From NCBI GenBank assembly GCA_015232455.1, contig JADFZQ010000005.1, positions 124,001-188,000 of the forward strand: a DNA stretch of 64,000 nucleotides, given 5' to 3'. The notes below the pieces were generated by a model. The model was not told the origin of the DNA and searched no databases. It saw only the letters and a list, made by a program, of their open reading frames with translations. The translations under genes and the position numbers were made by a program. The DNA is from Desulfamplus sp. Lineage in GTDB: Bacteria > Desulfobacterota > Desulfobacteria > Desulfobacterales > Desulfobacteraceae. Positions 53,856 to 63,260 of the stretch are shown piece by piece (positions within the stretch are counted from its first letter, which is position 1; every line of letters begins with the position of its first letter).

Positions 53856-56800
53856 CTATTTTGTGCATATCTTCACCTCAACACTATGTTCCTTATGATC
53901 ATCAACAAGATGTATGGTCTTGTCGTGTTGCTCAACTCCATCGACAGTAACGCATATCTCACGATTCAAGGTAGAGCTATCCACGCCAGAGCCATTCCTT
54001 TCAGGCGTTTGCACTACCGAAATGTGATAAACCGTCTCCCGATAGAGGTAGTTAAGCTTAAAACCACTCCAATCCAAAGGGATACAAGGAGTAAAAAATA
54101 ATTTATCCACTTCAAGGCGAAGTCCTAAGATAGATTCCACAATAAGTCTGTAGAGCCATGCAGCCGAACCAGTGTACCATGTCCAGCCACCGCGTCCAGT
54201 ATGAGGTGGGGCGGCATAAACATCAGCAGCAACTACATAAGGTTCAACTTTGTATGTGCCAATCTCCTCTATTGATCTTCCGTGGTTTACGGGGTTGATT
54301 ATGTTAAAAAGTTCCCAAGCCCGCCGGTTGTCCCCCAATCGTGCAAAAGCCATTGCTGCCCAGATAGCAGCATGTGTGTATTGTGCTCCGTTTTCCCTGA
54401 CTCCAGGGGCATACCCTTTGATATAACCAGGCTCTAATTTAGACGTATCAAAGGGTGGATCAAGAAGCTGGATCAATCCTTGATCACGGTGGACAAGATG
54501 TCTATCAAGAGATTCCATGCTCATGCGTGAATGATTATATTCTCCTGCACCGGACAGAACAGACCAGCTCTGTACAATCGAATCAATCTGGCATTCGTCA
54601 TTGCGGGCTGAACCAAGGGGCGAGCCGTCATCAAAATATGCACGACAGTACCACTCTCCGTCCCAACCATGTTTTTCGATATTTGGGATTAGTTCGGCTG
54701 CCTCCTTCAGGCAATAATCAGTAAAAACTATATCTCCACGTTTTTTGCTAATTTCACTAAAACGAGTTAGCACTTCATAGAGAAAAAATCCTAACCACAC
54801 GCTTTCCCCTTTACCCTGTTCACCAACTAAATTCATTCCATCATTCCAATCACCTGAGCCAATTAGAGGTAATCTATGTTCACCTAACTTACTTCCGTTT
54901 TTGATAGAGCGAACACAATGTTCGTAAAGATCAGCAGATTCTTCAGAGCAGACAGGTAGATCGTAATAAGAGTCCTCACCCTCATTTAAAGGACGACCAT
55001 ATAGAAAGTGGATAGGCGTATCAAGCACATCTATGTCACCTGTGGCTTGTACATAACGGCATGTCGCAAGCGGAAGCCAGAGAAAATCGTCAGAACAGTG
55101 AGTGCGTACTCCTCTACCTGTCGGAGGGTGCCACCAGTGCTGAACATCTCCTTCTATGAATTGGCGTGAAGCACACAAAATCAGATGTTCACGCACAATA
55201 TGCGGTCTTGCGTGTATCAGTGCCATCACATCTTGCAACTGATCGCGGAAACCAAAAGCACCTCCTGACTGGTATGTTGCATTTCTTGCCCAAAGGCGGC
55301 AAGCTATAGTTTGGTAGATAAGCCATCCGTTTGCCATCATATTGAGTGCTAAATCAGGTGTCTCCACATTTACAGCACCGAGTGTCTGTTTCCAGTGATG
55401 CCCCACAGCACCAAGAGCAGAACGGGCAGCAGTTGATCCGCGGAATCGATTGATCAAGTTTCGGGCATCAGCTATGTTCCGACCAGCACCAAGCCTGAAA
55501 ACAATCTCTTTCTCCTGCCCGTCAGCTAAATCAAAGTTCACCTGAATAGCTGCACAAGGGTCCATTGCTGCCCCTGTCCTGCCTGAAAGGCGTGTTCGTT
55601 TCATAGCAGCAGGCGAGAGGAGCATGCCGTTGCGTCCAATAAATTCAGTTCTATTACCGCTTACCGTGCGGGTAATATTATCGTCCACATCAAAAAAGGC
55701 AGTCCGTTCACTAAACTCTGTGTTGTATGGGTTCCGAGCAAAGAATGCTCCTGTGTTTGGGTCAACTTCTGTAATAATATGCATGGTTGATTTGCTCTTG
55801 AGATCGCCAAGCACCCACTCAATATATCCTGTAATCGAGATTCTTTGGGGTCGTCCTGACTCGTTCCACACTTTGATCACCGTAAACTTAATCGCTGCAT
55901 CAAGAGCCACATAAATCAACATTTCAGAGCGGATTCCACGTTCTGTGTGTTCAAATACAGTGTAGCCAAATCCGTGTCTTGTAACATAAGGTGTTGCACC
56001 ACGGCATGGCAGAGGGGTGGGCGACCAGAAATGCCCACTCTCCTCATCACGTATATAAAATGCCTCTCCTCCTGAATCGCTCACTGGATCGTTTCCCCAA
56101 GGGGTAAGTCGGAACTCGTGGGCATTTTCACTCCATGTGCAGGTACTACCACTTTCCGAGATTACTGTTCCGAAAAATGGATTTGCCAGCACATTAACCC
56201 AAGGTGCTGGCGTAAGATGCTCGTGTGTAGTGGTAATAACATACTCACGAGCATCAGGAGTGAAGCCACCTAATCCGTTGTAGAAAACAAGATTATTGTG
56301 AGGCAGTGCGGTTGTTGGCACTTGTTCAGGGCGGTGAGTACGGGTCGGGACAAGAAGTGGTACAGTTGTTTCTAACGGAACACGCCCGTTTATCTGCTCG
56401 GCAAGTGTTCCTCTTCTGTCTGTGATGATGACCCGTGCAACAGCCTGAAAAAGTATTTGATCATCTTCTGCTATTTGATCAGAAGGTTTTACAAAAATAC
56501 CGCCAAGTGGACTCGATAAGTTGACCTCAATTCCTGTTCCTATAAGTGCCATGATTTGGTCATGAAGAATCTGGCGGTAGCCAGCATGATCTTCGTTCCA
56601 AATAACAAGATCAACTGCCAGCCCTTTAAGACGCCAGTATGTGCGTGCCTGCATTAACTGACGAACAAGGTCGATATTGTCAGGCTCTTCAATCTGAACA
56701 AGCACAATCGGCAAATCACCAGAGATTGCGTATCCCCATAGACCTGACTGCACACGGTGATTTTTCTTAATGATGCCAGGGTCAGCCCTCAAAGAGGCAT

Positions 56801-59800
56801 TAGCGTAGATAACAGAGCCTGCAAGACTACAGTAGAGCTGTGCATCTGCTTCAGTGGCGTTGAGATGACGAAGGAATACTTGACCATGCGTCCATGATAG
56901 ATCAAATACACGATCAGCTAAACGGCGATCCTGATATTTTTCAACCAGAGTTAAGGCTGCATAACGGTTTTCAGCAATACCAGAGATCATATTTATTGTT
57001 GCTGATTCATTAGGGAGCAGGGTTATCAGGTAACGGATAGCGACAATAGGGTCAAACACTGAACCCTGACTACCCGAAAGCATATCTGATGAATCTGGTG
57101 AATCTGATGAAGCATTGCTATTCTTTGAGTTATTAACCGCTTCTGAATCATTGATTGTCTTGGGATCATTGCTTACCTTAGGATCATTAACAGCTTTTGC
57201 CTTTTTCATGGCACTCGGATTTGCTACAGTGTTTCCACGACCGATGAACCGCATTCGATCCGTCTCGTAAGAAACCTCCTCAACTTCAGCTCCATGAACT
57301 GCCATCAGATGAAACATCCAAGGAGAATGCTCGCCTTCAGAGCGAGGTCTGCGAGAACAAAGGATTGCCCTGTGCAGGGGAATGATCTCAGTCTCTACAA
57401 ACAGGTTGCTAAACGCAGGGTGCAAAGCATCTGAGGCTTGAGATGCAAGAACAACTTCCGCATAACTTGTTACCTCAATCTGTCTGAATCTGTTTGAACG
57501 ATTAGTCAAAGTTGTTCGGCGAACCTCGATATCATCTTCAGAGGAGACAACGATCTCTGTGTAGGCGTTAATGTCATCGTGTTGGCAGCGAAACTCCGCC
57601 CGCCCTTCCGAAAAGACTGCCTCAAAGTTTTTCGATTTTTTAAGTGTTGGCTGATATGCTGTTGACCAAAAACTACCGCTATTAATATCTCTGATGTAGC
57701 AGAACATTCCGCGGTTGTCGCAGGTGCTGTCTTCCCGCCAGCGTGTTACAGCAATATCATTCCAGCGGCTGTATCCGCTCCCTGAATTGGTTATCATTAC
57801 ATGGTATCTGCCATTTGAGAGCAACTGCACTGCTGGATTCGGAGTATTAGGAGTGGTGAAAATGCGTATTGGAGTCTCAGTAGTAGCAAAGTTCATCTGT
57901 TGGTCAGAAATTTCGGTTGTATGTGCATAAAATGCGGTAGCCTTGGGAATTCGTTCTTGGAGTAAAAGCGTAGTTGACTGGAACATAGGTTCTGACTCAA
58001 ACCTCTTCTGCATCGGTCGGTCAAGGAGCAGGTAAGCCAAAGATAAAAGGCTCATACCCTGATGATGGGACATAAAAGATCGAACCACAGCATGAGATCG
58101 TCCGCGAGGAAGACGCGAGGCAGTATAATCTATAGCTTCATAGAAGCCATAGTTGCTTTCAAAGCCTTCAGCAGTAAGCCTCTCAAGATTAATACATGAA
58201 GCATCTGGAACAATCATAAGTGCTAATACCGAGGCATAAGGGGCAATCACAAGATCATCTGCAAGACCGCGTTTAAGACCTAAGCCTGGTACACCAAAGG
58301 CTCGATATTGATAATTAAGATTGGCATCAATAGCATTGTAACCACATTCAGAAATTCCCCATGGTACCCCTCGCTTCTTTCCATACTCAATTTGTCTTGC
58401 CACAACAGCCCTACAGGTCTGATCAAGTAAGGTGTTTTGGTATGTTGGCATCACAAGGAGCGGCATTAAGTATTCAAACATAGAACCGCTCCACGAAAGA
58501 AGGATAGGTTCTCCCCCAGCAGTTGTGAGGAGACGACCTAATGTGAACCAGCTATCCTGTGGCACTTTTCCCTGAGCAATTGCCACAAAACTTGCAAATC
58601 TTGCTTCAGAGGCAAGAAGATCATAGTAACTTGAATCTCGTCTTGATTCAGTTACATTGTAGCCTATAGCAAGTAGATGACGCATCTTGTCAAACAGGAA
58701 TTCATATTCCATCTGTGCAAAAGTGTTGCATTGCAAGACAAGTTTTTTGATATCAGCAACTCTATTTTCAGCACTCTTTACCTTGAGTGCTGCCAATTCC
58801 CGCAGTGTCGGAACAGCGTTGAAATCAAAAGTTCCATTGAGATTAGAAAAGCCATTGAGATCGCAAAACTCTTGCAGAGAGTCATGAGAAGATAGAGTAT
58901 CCGTCCATGGAGCAAGAATTGTCAGTTCATCTAAAGCATCTTCGCACTGCCTGTAGAATGAGTTTGCCCACCAGCTTATATGGCTTGCAGAGTTGATATT
59001 GAGAGTATCCTCACTGGTGTTGGTGGAAGCAGCATCTTCACTTGTTAAATTATTCACATTACTAATAGAATCCGCACACTTGGGAGATGATTTTACATTC
59101 AGCAGAAAATCCACGTTCGATGATAATACTGCCACAGACGTTGCTAACTGCTCAAGGTATAGCCTTAACGCTTTAAGTGTCATGGGGGGTGAACTAATAA
59201 CGGAATCGAAATCCTGTTTAAGTTGGGCAAGTGTATCCAATAACTCTATTTCTTGAGCAACTATTGGCTGAGGAGTTTCTGTCTTTATATCTTTTGATTT
59301 TGTTAGTGTACTCTTTATATCTTTTATCTTTGTTAATGTGATTTTTATATCCTTTACTTTTGTTGGTGTAGTCTTTACACATTTTGATTGAGCAGTGGAG
59401 AGAGCGTCAGTAAGGATCATCAATGTGTCCTTTAACCCCTCAAACAATCGTTCTCCCATGATTTTTTGGTCTAAAATTTCAATAAGACCTGGTCTTAATG
59501 TCATCAGATGTCCTGCAAGATTACCGCTATCCACAGAAGAAATATATTGAGGCGACAGTGGTTTCAGGGACTGTGTGTCATACCAATTATAGAAATGCCC
59601 CTTGTACCGCTCTAATGACTCCATTGTTCGGAAAGTGTTAGCTGTCCGTTTAATGAGTTGTCCTGCTGAAATGTAGCCAAAATCGTATGCAGATAGATTT
59701 GCGAGCAGTGCAAGTCCAATATTGGTAGGAGAAGTGCGGTGTGCGATCACTGCAACAGGATGTTCCTGATAATTATCAGGCGGCAGCCAATTATCCTCCT

Positions 59801-62800
59801 TACACACAAACGTCTCGAAAAATGACCATGTTTTACGGGAAATCCTGTGCAGAAAGATAGTCTGTTCAGTCGTGAGTTTTGATTCAGAGCGGGATATGGG
59901 GAGACTTATCCACCATGCAATAACAGGCGATACAAACCAAAGTCCCAATATAGGTACAGCCACATATAATGCAGACGGTCTCAATATAGCGATGATAATA
60001 GCGGAAATAACGGCTATGGCAGGGGCACTCCACATGGTCAGACATGTGCCTGCAAGATCAGTTCGTCCATTATGATTAGTGTCACCTGACGGATTCCATT
60101 GAAGCAGCAGTTTATGCGTAATCATAAGCCGCCATATTGTGCGAACGATTGCATCTAAACTAAAAAAGGCTTCGTATGGCAGGCATATAAGCGTCAATAC
60201 TGACCCGATAAATTGTTGATAGGCAGAGTATGCTATAGAGGCAAAATGTTGCTCAAAAGTAATATCAATTGTCTTTTTAAACACCTTTACCACAGATGCT
60301 GATAAAGAGGGTATCAAAATGATAGCAAATACTGCATTTGTCCAGAACCAGACTGATGGCAATACTGTCCAGCCAAGCAGCAGCAGTATTGTTAAACCAG
60401 AGGCAGTAAGACTTCGCCGCAGGTTGTCAAATATCTTCCAGCGTGAGAGCATGGAGAGTGAAATCTTTCGCGTTTGCGTCTCAAGAGTCTCAAGAGAATC
60501 AATACCTTTTGGGAGCAGCCAGCGGGCAATCTGCCAGTCTCCCCTAATCCAGCGATGTCTGCGTCTCATATCTGCTATGTAACCAGACGGGTATTCTTCA
60601 TATAACTCTACATCACTGATAAGTCCTGATCTGGCATAACATCCTTCCAGCAGATCATGGCTCAATATCCTGTTGTCTGGAAAACGTCCGTTCATTGTAA
60701 GTTCAAATGTATCAACATCGTAGATACCCTTACCAATGAACGATCCTTCATCAAAAATATCTTGATAAACATCAGAAACAGCACGCGTATATGGATCAAT
60801 TCCTGGCTCACTTGAACACATCCTTGCATAGCGTGATAAATTAGCACTGGATAGGCTCACTCCGACTCGTGGTTGAAGAATACCATAACCTGAAACGACA
60901 CGCTGTTTTTTTTCGTCATAAACAGCACGGTTAAGGGGATGTGCCATTGCACCAACAAACTGCCACGCAGAATCGCGTACCAATTGAGTGTCAGTATCAA
61001 GTGTGATGACATACTTAACGTTCGATAAGAGCCATGTATTACCAACTACAAGCGAAAACCGCTTATTAAAGCCAGAGATTGATCCTTCTGTTGAAAACTG
61101 TCCACTAAAGTCAGAATTTGATCCTCCCCGCAAAAGCCAATTCAAATCAGCCAGCTTGCCTCGTTTGCGTTCATAACCCATCCATATCTTGTCATTGGGA
61201 TTCCATCGGCGTGGACGGTGGAAGAGGAAAAAGGTATCACATCCCTCTATTTTGTATTTCTCGTTCAGCTTTTCAATCCTATGCTTTGCATCTTTTAAGA
61301 GGAGTTCATCCTCTGGAAGAGTCTCTTCCATGGCATCACGAAAATCAGTCAAAAGAGCGAAGTGGAGACTATCATCACGATTTGAAAGAAAACGCACCTC
61401 CAATGCCACTATCAAATCTTCAATATTCTGACTGCTTGTAATCATAGTCGGGACAACAACCAAAGTTCTAAATTCGTTTGGAATACCTTTAGAGAAGTCC
61501 ATACGAGGGATCGGGTGAGGAGTAGCAATCAACGTAACTATCCAGTTCATAATAGCTACTGCTAAATGGCTGGTAGAAAGGATCAAAAATACTCCGATAA
61601 GCCAGAACGACCAGCTTGGCAAGGCTTCATCATAGGATTTTACCATTAAATACCATGAGAAAAAGGTGGTCATTAAAATAATAGTGCCTCCATAGAAAAA
61701 CAGAGGAAAACGGCGGGTTATTTTGAGAAAAACATCAGCAGAGGTTAAGTTCATTTCTGCCATCTGTTCGAGCTGTTCTAAACCCTCATCAATAAGATAG
61801 AAACCAACGTGTGTCTTACGCTCATCGCTGCCTTTTAGGTTATATTGCTCACTTGCAAGCTCAATAGCTTTACGTGCTATTTCACTCTCAGAGAAGGGGC
61901 TTTTTTTTGCGATCCTCTCTACAACATGACGATATCTATCCCGGGTGGTAAAATCCATACGAAGGTAAGCATCATTAGGGTCTTCACCCAGTGTCTGCTC
62001 AACAACGCTCATTGTCTCAACAAACTCACGCCAGTCCATCGCACCCATGAAGCGAAGACTGCCGATGCTGTTGCTCATTGAGACCTGATCCGCAGCCTGT
62101 TGATGATTCTCTGATCGCACAAGTTGTTCGATTGTAAGACCAGATTCAGAAAGCTGCTGTTCAATCCATGTGAGCGGCATCACCAAAGCTGTATTTCTGT
62201 TTTGAAGGCGGCATGTAAACTCTGCAACAAATGAACTTACCATTGGTGGATTGGAACGTGCCATGTCTGCAATAGATATAATAAGGCTCTTCGGGTCGTT
62301 TACAGCGATCTCAGCTATACGGTCAGCCCAAGAGTCAGCAAGATTTCGGTTGATCCTGTCAGCAGCAAGGCGGACTGCAATCCTGCGGAGATTTTCGATA
62401 AGTGCCATTCGCAGCATAATCGGAATCGCCCACAATTCGCCTAATTTGAGTATAGTTACAGTCTGATAAGAAGCTATGAAGCCGCTAAGACTTTCAAGAT
62501 CGATCTTGCCGTCGTTGTGCGATATAGTCTCTAACGCAATGTCATACACTCGTGGAAGCCCTGCTGATGGACCCTTGAGAAGGTGTGGCAGCTCACGGCT
62601 GTAGCCCTTATCCAGATGGAGTTTTGCAGTACGTATCTCTTCCTCAATCAGATAAAAATTATCAAGCATCCACTCCCCTGCTGGTGCAATTTGGTGTCCT
62701 GCCTTAACAGCGTCAGTCATAAGATTGCGGACTCCAAGCAGAATAGTCTCATTATCTGCAAGTCTTAGCAGAAGCTGGTTAGGCAGACTCATGGGATTCA

Positions 62801-62960
62801 ACTTATGAGTAGCAGCCAGCGTTATGCCGTGTTGCTTCATCTGTTCACTGCTGAACAGTTCTGCTCTTAGTGGGAGTTCATCAGCGTCATATTTCTCTTT
62901 GATAGTTCTTCTAAAGAGAGAAGTTGGCAACTCTTTTAATCCTTCAGACTTTTTAACCAT
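53856..62960 (-). CDS. ndvB: Cyclic beta-glucan synthase, NdvB-like (GT84-GH94)
   Basis: This 3034-residue inner-membrane enzyme matches NdvB/Cgs, which makes periplasmic cyclic beta-1,2-glucan. The N-terminal third has membrane helices and a GT84 glycosyltransferase (LVVVPTMITS; YVITLDTDTQL; RRRHRWIRGDWQIARWLLP). The middle has a glucoamylase-like segment ([37 protein letters not shown]). The C-terminal half has two glycosyl-hydrolase-like sandwiches and a GH94 phosphorylase domain (WHPPTGRGVRTHCSDDFLWLPLA; GSGDWNDGMNLVG), which trims and sets ring size. At least two low-complexity inserts make it longer than usual (near 1190-1225 and 1925-1970). AAGGAAGG precedes the ATG. In other bacteria the product serves osmoadaptation and envelope integrity. 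Confidence 0.93.
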   Translation of the reverse strand: MVKKSEGLKELPTSLFRRTIKEKYDADELPLRAELFSSEQMKQHGITLAATHKLNPMSLPNQLLLRLADNETILLGVRNLMTDAVKAGHQIAPAGEWMLDNFYLIEEEIRTAKLHLDKGYSRELPHLLKGPSAGLPRVYDIALETISHNDGKIDLESLSGFIASYQTVTILKLGELWAIPIMLRMALIENLRRIAVRLAADRINRNLADSWADRIAEIAVNDPKSLIISIADMARSNPPMVSSFVAEFTCRLQNRNTALVMPLTWIEQQLSESGLTIEQLVRSENHQQAADQVSMSNSIGSLRFMGAMDWREFVETMSVVEQTLGEDPNDAYLRMDFTTRDRYRHVVERIAKKSPFSESEIARKAIELASEQYNLKGSDERKTHVGFYLIDEGLEQLEQMAEMNLTSADVFLKITRRFPLFFYGGTIILMTTFFSWYLMVKSYDEALPSWSFWLIGVFLILSTSHLAVAIMNWIVTLIATPHPIPRMDFSKGIPNEFRTLVVVPTMITSSQNIEDLIVALEVRFLSNRDDSLHFALLTDFRDAMEETLPEDELLLKDAKHRIEKLNEKYKIEGCDTFFLFHRPRRWNPNDKIWMGYERKRGKLADLNWLLRGGSNSDFSGQFSTEGSISGFNKRFSLVVGNTWLLSNVKYVITLDTDTQLVRDSAWQFVGAMAHPLNRAVYDEKKQRVVSGYGILQPRVGVSLSSANLSRYARMCSSEPGIDPYTRAVSDVYQDIFDEGSFIGKGIYDVDTFELTMNGRFPDNRILSHDLLEGCYARSGLISDVELYEEYPSGYIADMRRRHRWIRGDWQIARWLLPKGIDSLETLETQTRKISLSMLSRWKIFDNLRRSLTASGLTILLLLGWTVLPSVWFWTNAVFAIILIPSLSASVVKVFKKTIDITFEQHFASIAYSAYQQFIGSVLTLICLPYEAFFSLDAIVRTIWRLMITHKLLLQWNPSGDTNHNGRTDLAGTCLTMWSAPAIAVISAIIIAILRPSALYVAVPILGLWFVSPVIAWWISLPISRSESKLTTEQTIFLHRISRKTWSFFETFVCKEDNWLPPDNYQEHPVAVIAHRTSPTNIGLALLANLSAYDFGYISAGQLIKRTANTFRTMESLERYKGHFYNWYDTQSLKPLSPQYISSVDSGNLAGHLMTLRPGLIEILDQKIMGERLFEGLKDTLMILTDALSTAQSKCVKTTPTKVKDIKITLTKIKDIKSTLTKSKDIKTETPQPIVAQEIELLDTLAQLKQDFDSVISSPPMTLKALRLYLEQLATSVAVLSSNVDFLLNVKSSPKCADSISNVNNLTSEDAASTNTSEDTLNINSASHISWWANSFYRQCEDALDELTILAPWTDTLSSHDSLQEFCDLNGFSNLNGTFDFNAVPTLRELAALKVKSAENRVADIKKLVLQCNTFAQMEYEFLFDKMRHLLAIGYNVTESRRDSSYYDLLASEARFASFVAIAQGKVPQDSWFTLGRLLTTAGGEPILLSWSGSMFEYLMPLLVMPTYQNTLLDQTCRAVVARQIEYGKKRGVPWGISECGYNAIDANLNYQYRAFGVPGLGLKRGLADDLVIAPYASVLALMIVPDASCINLERLTAEGFESNYGFYEAIDYTASRLPRGRSHAVVRSFMSHHQGMSLLSLAYLLLDRPMQKRFESEPMFQSTTLLLQERIPKATAFYAHTTEISDQQMNFATTETPIRIFTTPNTPNPAVQLLSNGRYHVMITNSGSGYSRWNDIAVTRWREDSTCDNRGMFCYIRDINSGSFWSTAYQPTLKKSKNFEAVFSEGRAEFRCQHDDINAYTEIVVSSEDDIEVRRTTLTNRSNRFRQIEVTSYAEVVLASQASDALHPAFSNLFVETEIIPLHRAILCSRRPRSEGEHSPWMFHLMAVHGAEVEEVSYETDRMRFIGRGNTVANPSAMKKAKAVNDPKVSNDPKTINDSEAVNNSKNSNASSDSPDSSDMLSGSQGSVFDPIVAIRYLITLLPNESATINMISGIAENRYAALTLVEKYQDRRLADRVFDLSWTHGQVFLRHLNATEADAQLYCSLAGSVIYANASLRADPGIIKKNHRVQSGLWGYAISGDLPIVLVQIEEPDNIDLVRQLMQARTYWRLKGLAVDLVIWNEDHAGYRQILHDQIMALIGTGIEVNLSSPLGGIFVKPSDQIAEDDQILFQAVARVIITDRRGTLAEQINGRVPLETTVPLLVPTRTHRPEQVPTTALPHNNLVFYNGLGGFTPDAREYVITTTHEHLTPAPWVNVLANPFFGTVISESGSTCTWSENAHEFRLTPWGNDPVSDSGGEAFYIRDEESGHFWSPTPLPCRGATPYVTRHGFGYTVFEHTERGIRSEMLIYVALDAAIKFTVIKVWNESGRPQRISITGYIEWVLGDLKSKSTMHIITEVDPNTGAFFARNPYNTEFSERTAFFDVDDNITRTVSGNRTEFIGRNGMLLSPAAMKRTRLSGRTGAAMDPCAAIQVNFDLADGQEKEIVFRLGAGRNIADARNLINRFRGSTAARSALGAVGHHWKQTLGAVNVETPDLALNMMANGWLIYQTIACRLWARNATYQSGGAFGFRDQLQDVMALIHARPHIVREHLILCASRQFIEGDVQHWWHPPTGRGVRTHCSDDFLWLPLATCRYVQATGDIDVLDTPIHFLYGRPLNEGEDSYYDLPVCSEESADLYEHCVRSIKNGSKLGEHRLPLIGSGDWNDGMNLVGEQGKGESVWLGFFLYEVLTRFSEISKKRGDIVFTDYCLKEAAELIPNIEKHGWDGEWYCRAYFDDGSPLGSARNDECQIDSIVQSWSVLSGAGEYNHSRMSMESLDRHLVHRDQGLIQLLDPPFDTSKLEPGYIKGYAPGVRENGAQYTHAAIWAAMAFARLGDNRRAWELFNIINPVNHGRSIEEIGTYKVEPYVVAADVYAAPPHTGRGGWTWYTGSAAWLYRLIVESILGLRLEVDKLFFTPCIPLDWSGFKLNYLYRETVYHISVVQTPERNGSGVDSSTLNREICVTVDGVEQHDKTIHLVDDHKEHSVEVKICTK
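59281..59400 (-). repeat. 30-bp tandem repeat in the glucan synthase gene
   Basis: Three to four imperfect 30-base units encode TLTKxKDIKx decapeptides in a linker of the glucan synthase. The units differ by a few bases each, so the expansion is older than the NNKEE repeat at 43951. Confidence 0.75.
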
Positions 62961-63260
62961 AACCTTCCTTCTGCACTATTATAAAAAATTTACCGCCTTT
63001 TCCGTAATCATTTCACAAGATTAAAGAATCAAATGTAAAATAAATATTAAAGCAAATTATATGCCAAGTAATAAATATAAAAAAATAGTAATTTAACTTT
63101 AGTCATTGTTACTATAATCTAAACTGGCATAAATTGAGCTTTTTATATTTTACTATTGAATATATATTTAATCTTCTTGACTCATAACATACTATCTGTT
63201 TAAACTTTTTTTCCAATATAACCCAACATTTATAGCCAGCAGAACAACAGGAGAGAAAGA
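62961..63260. other. Divergent intergenic region ndvB / PAS regulator
   Basis: This 300-base AT-rich region separates the divergent glucan synthase and PAS regulator genes and must hold both promoters. I see no convincing -35/-10 pair, sigma-54 site, hairpin or small gene in it. A - strand frame over 63112-63480 runs antisense to the PAS gene and is not supported. Confidence 0.5.
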
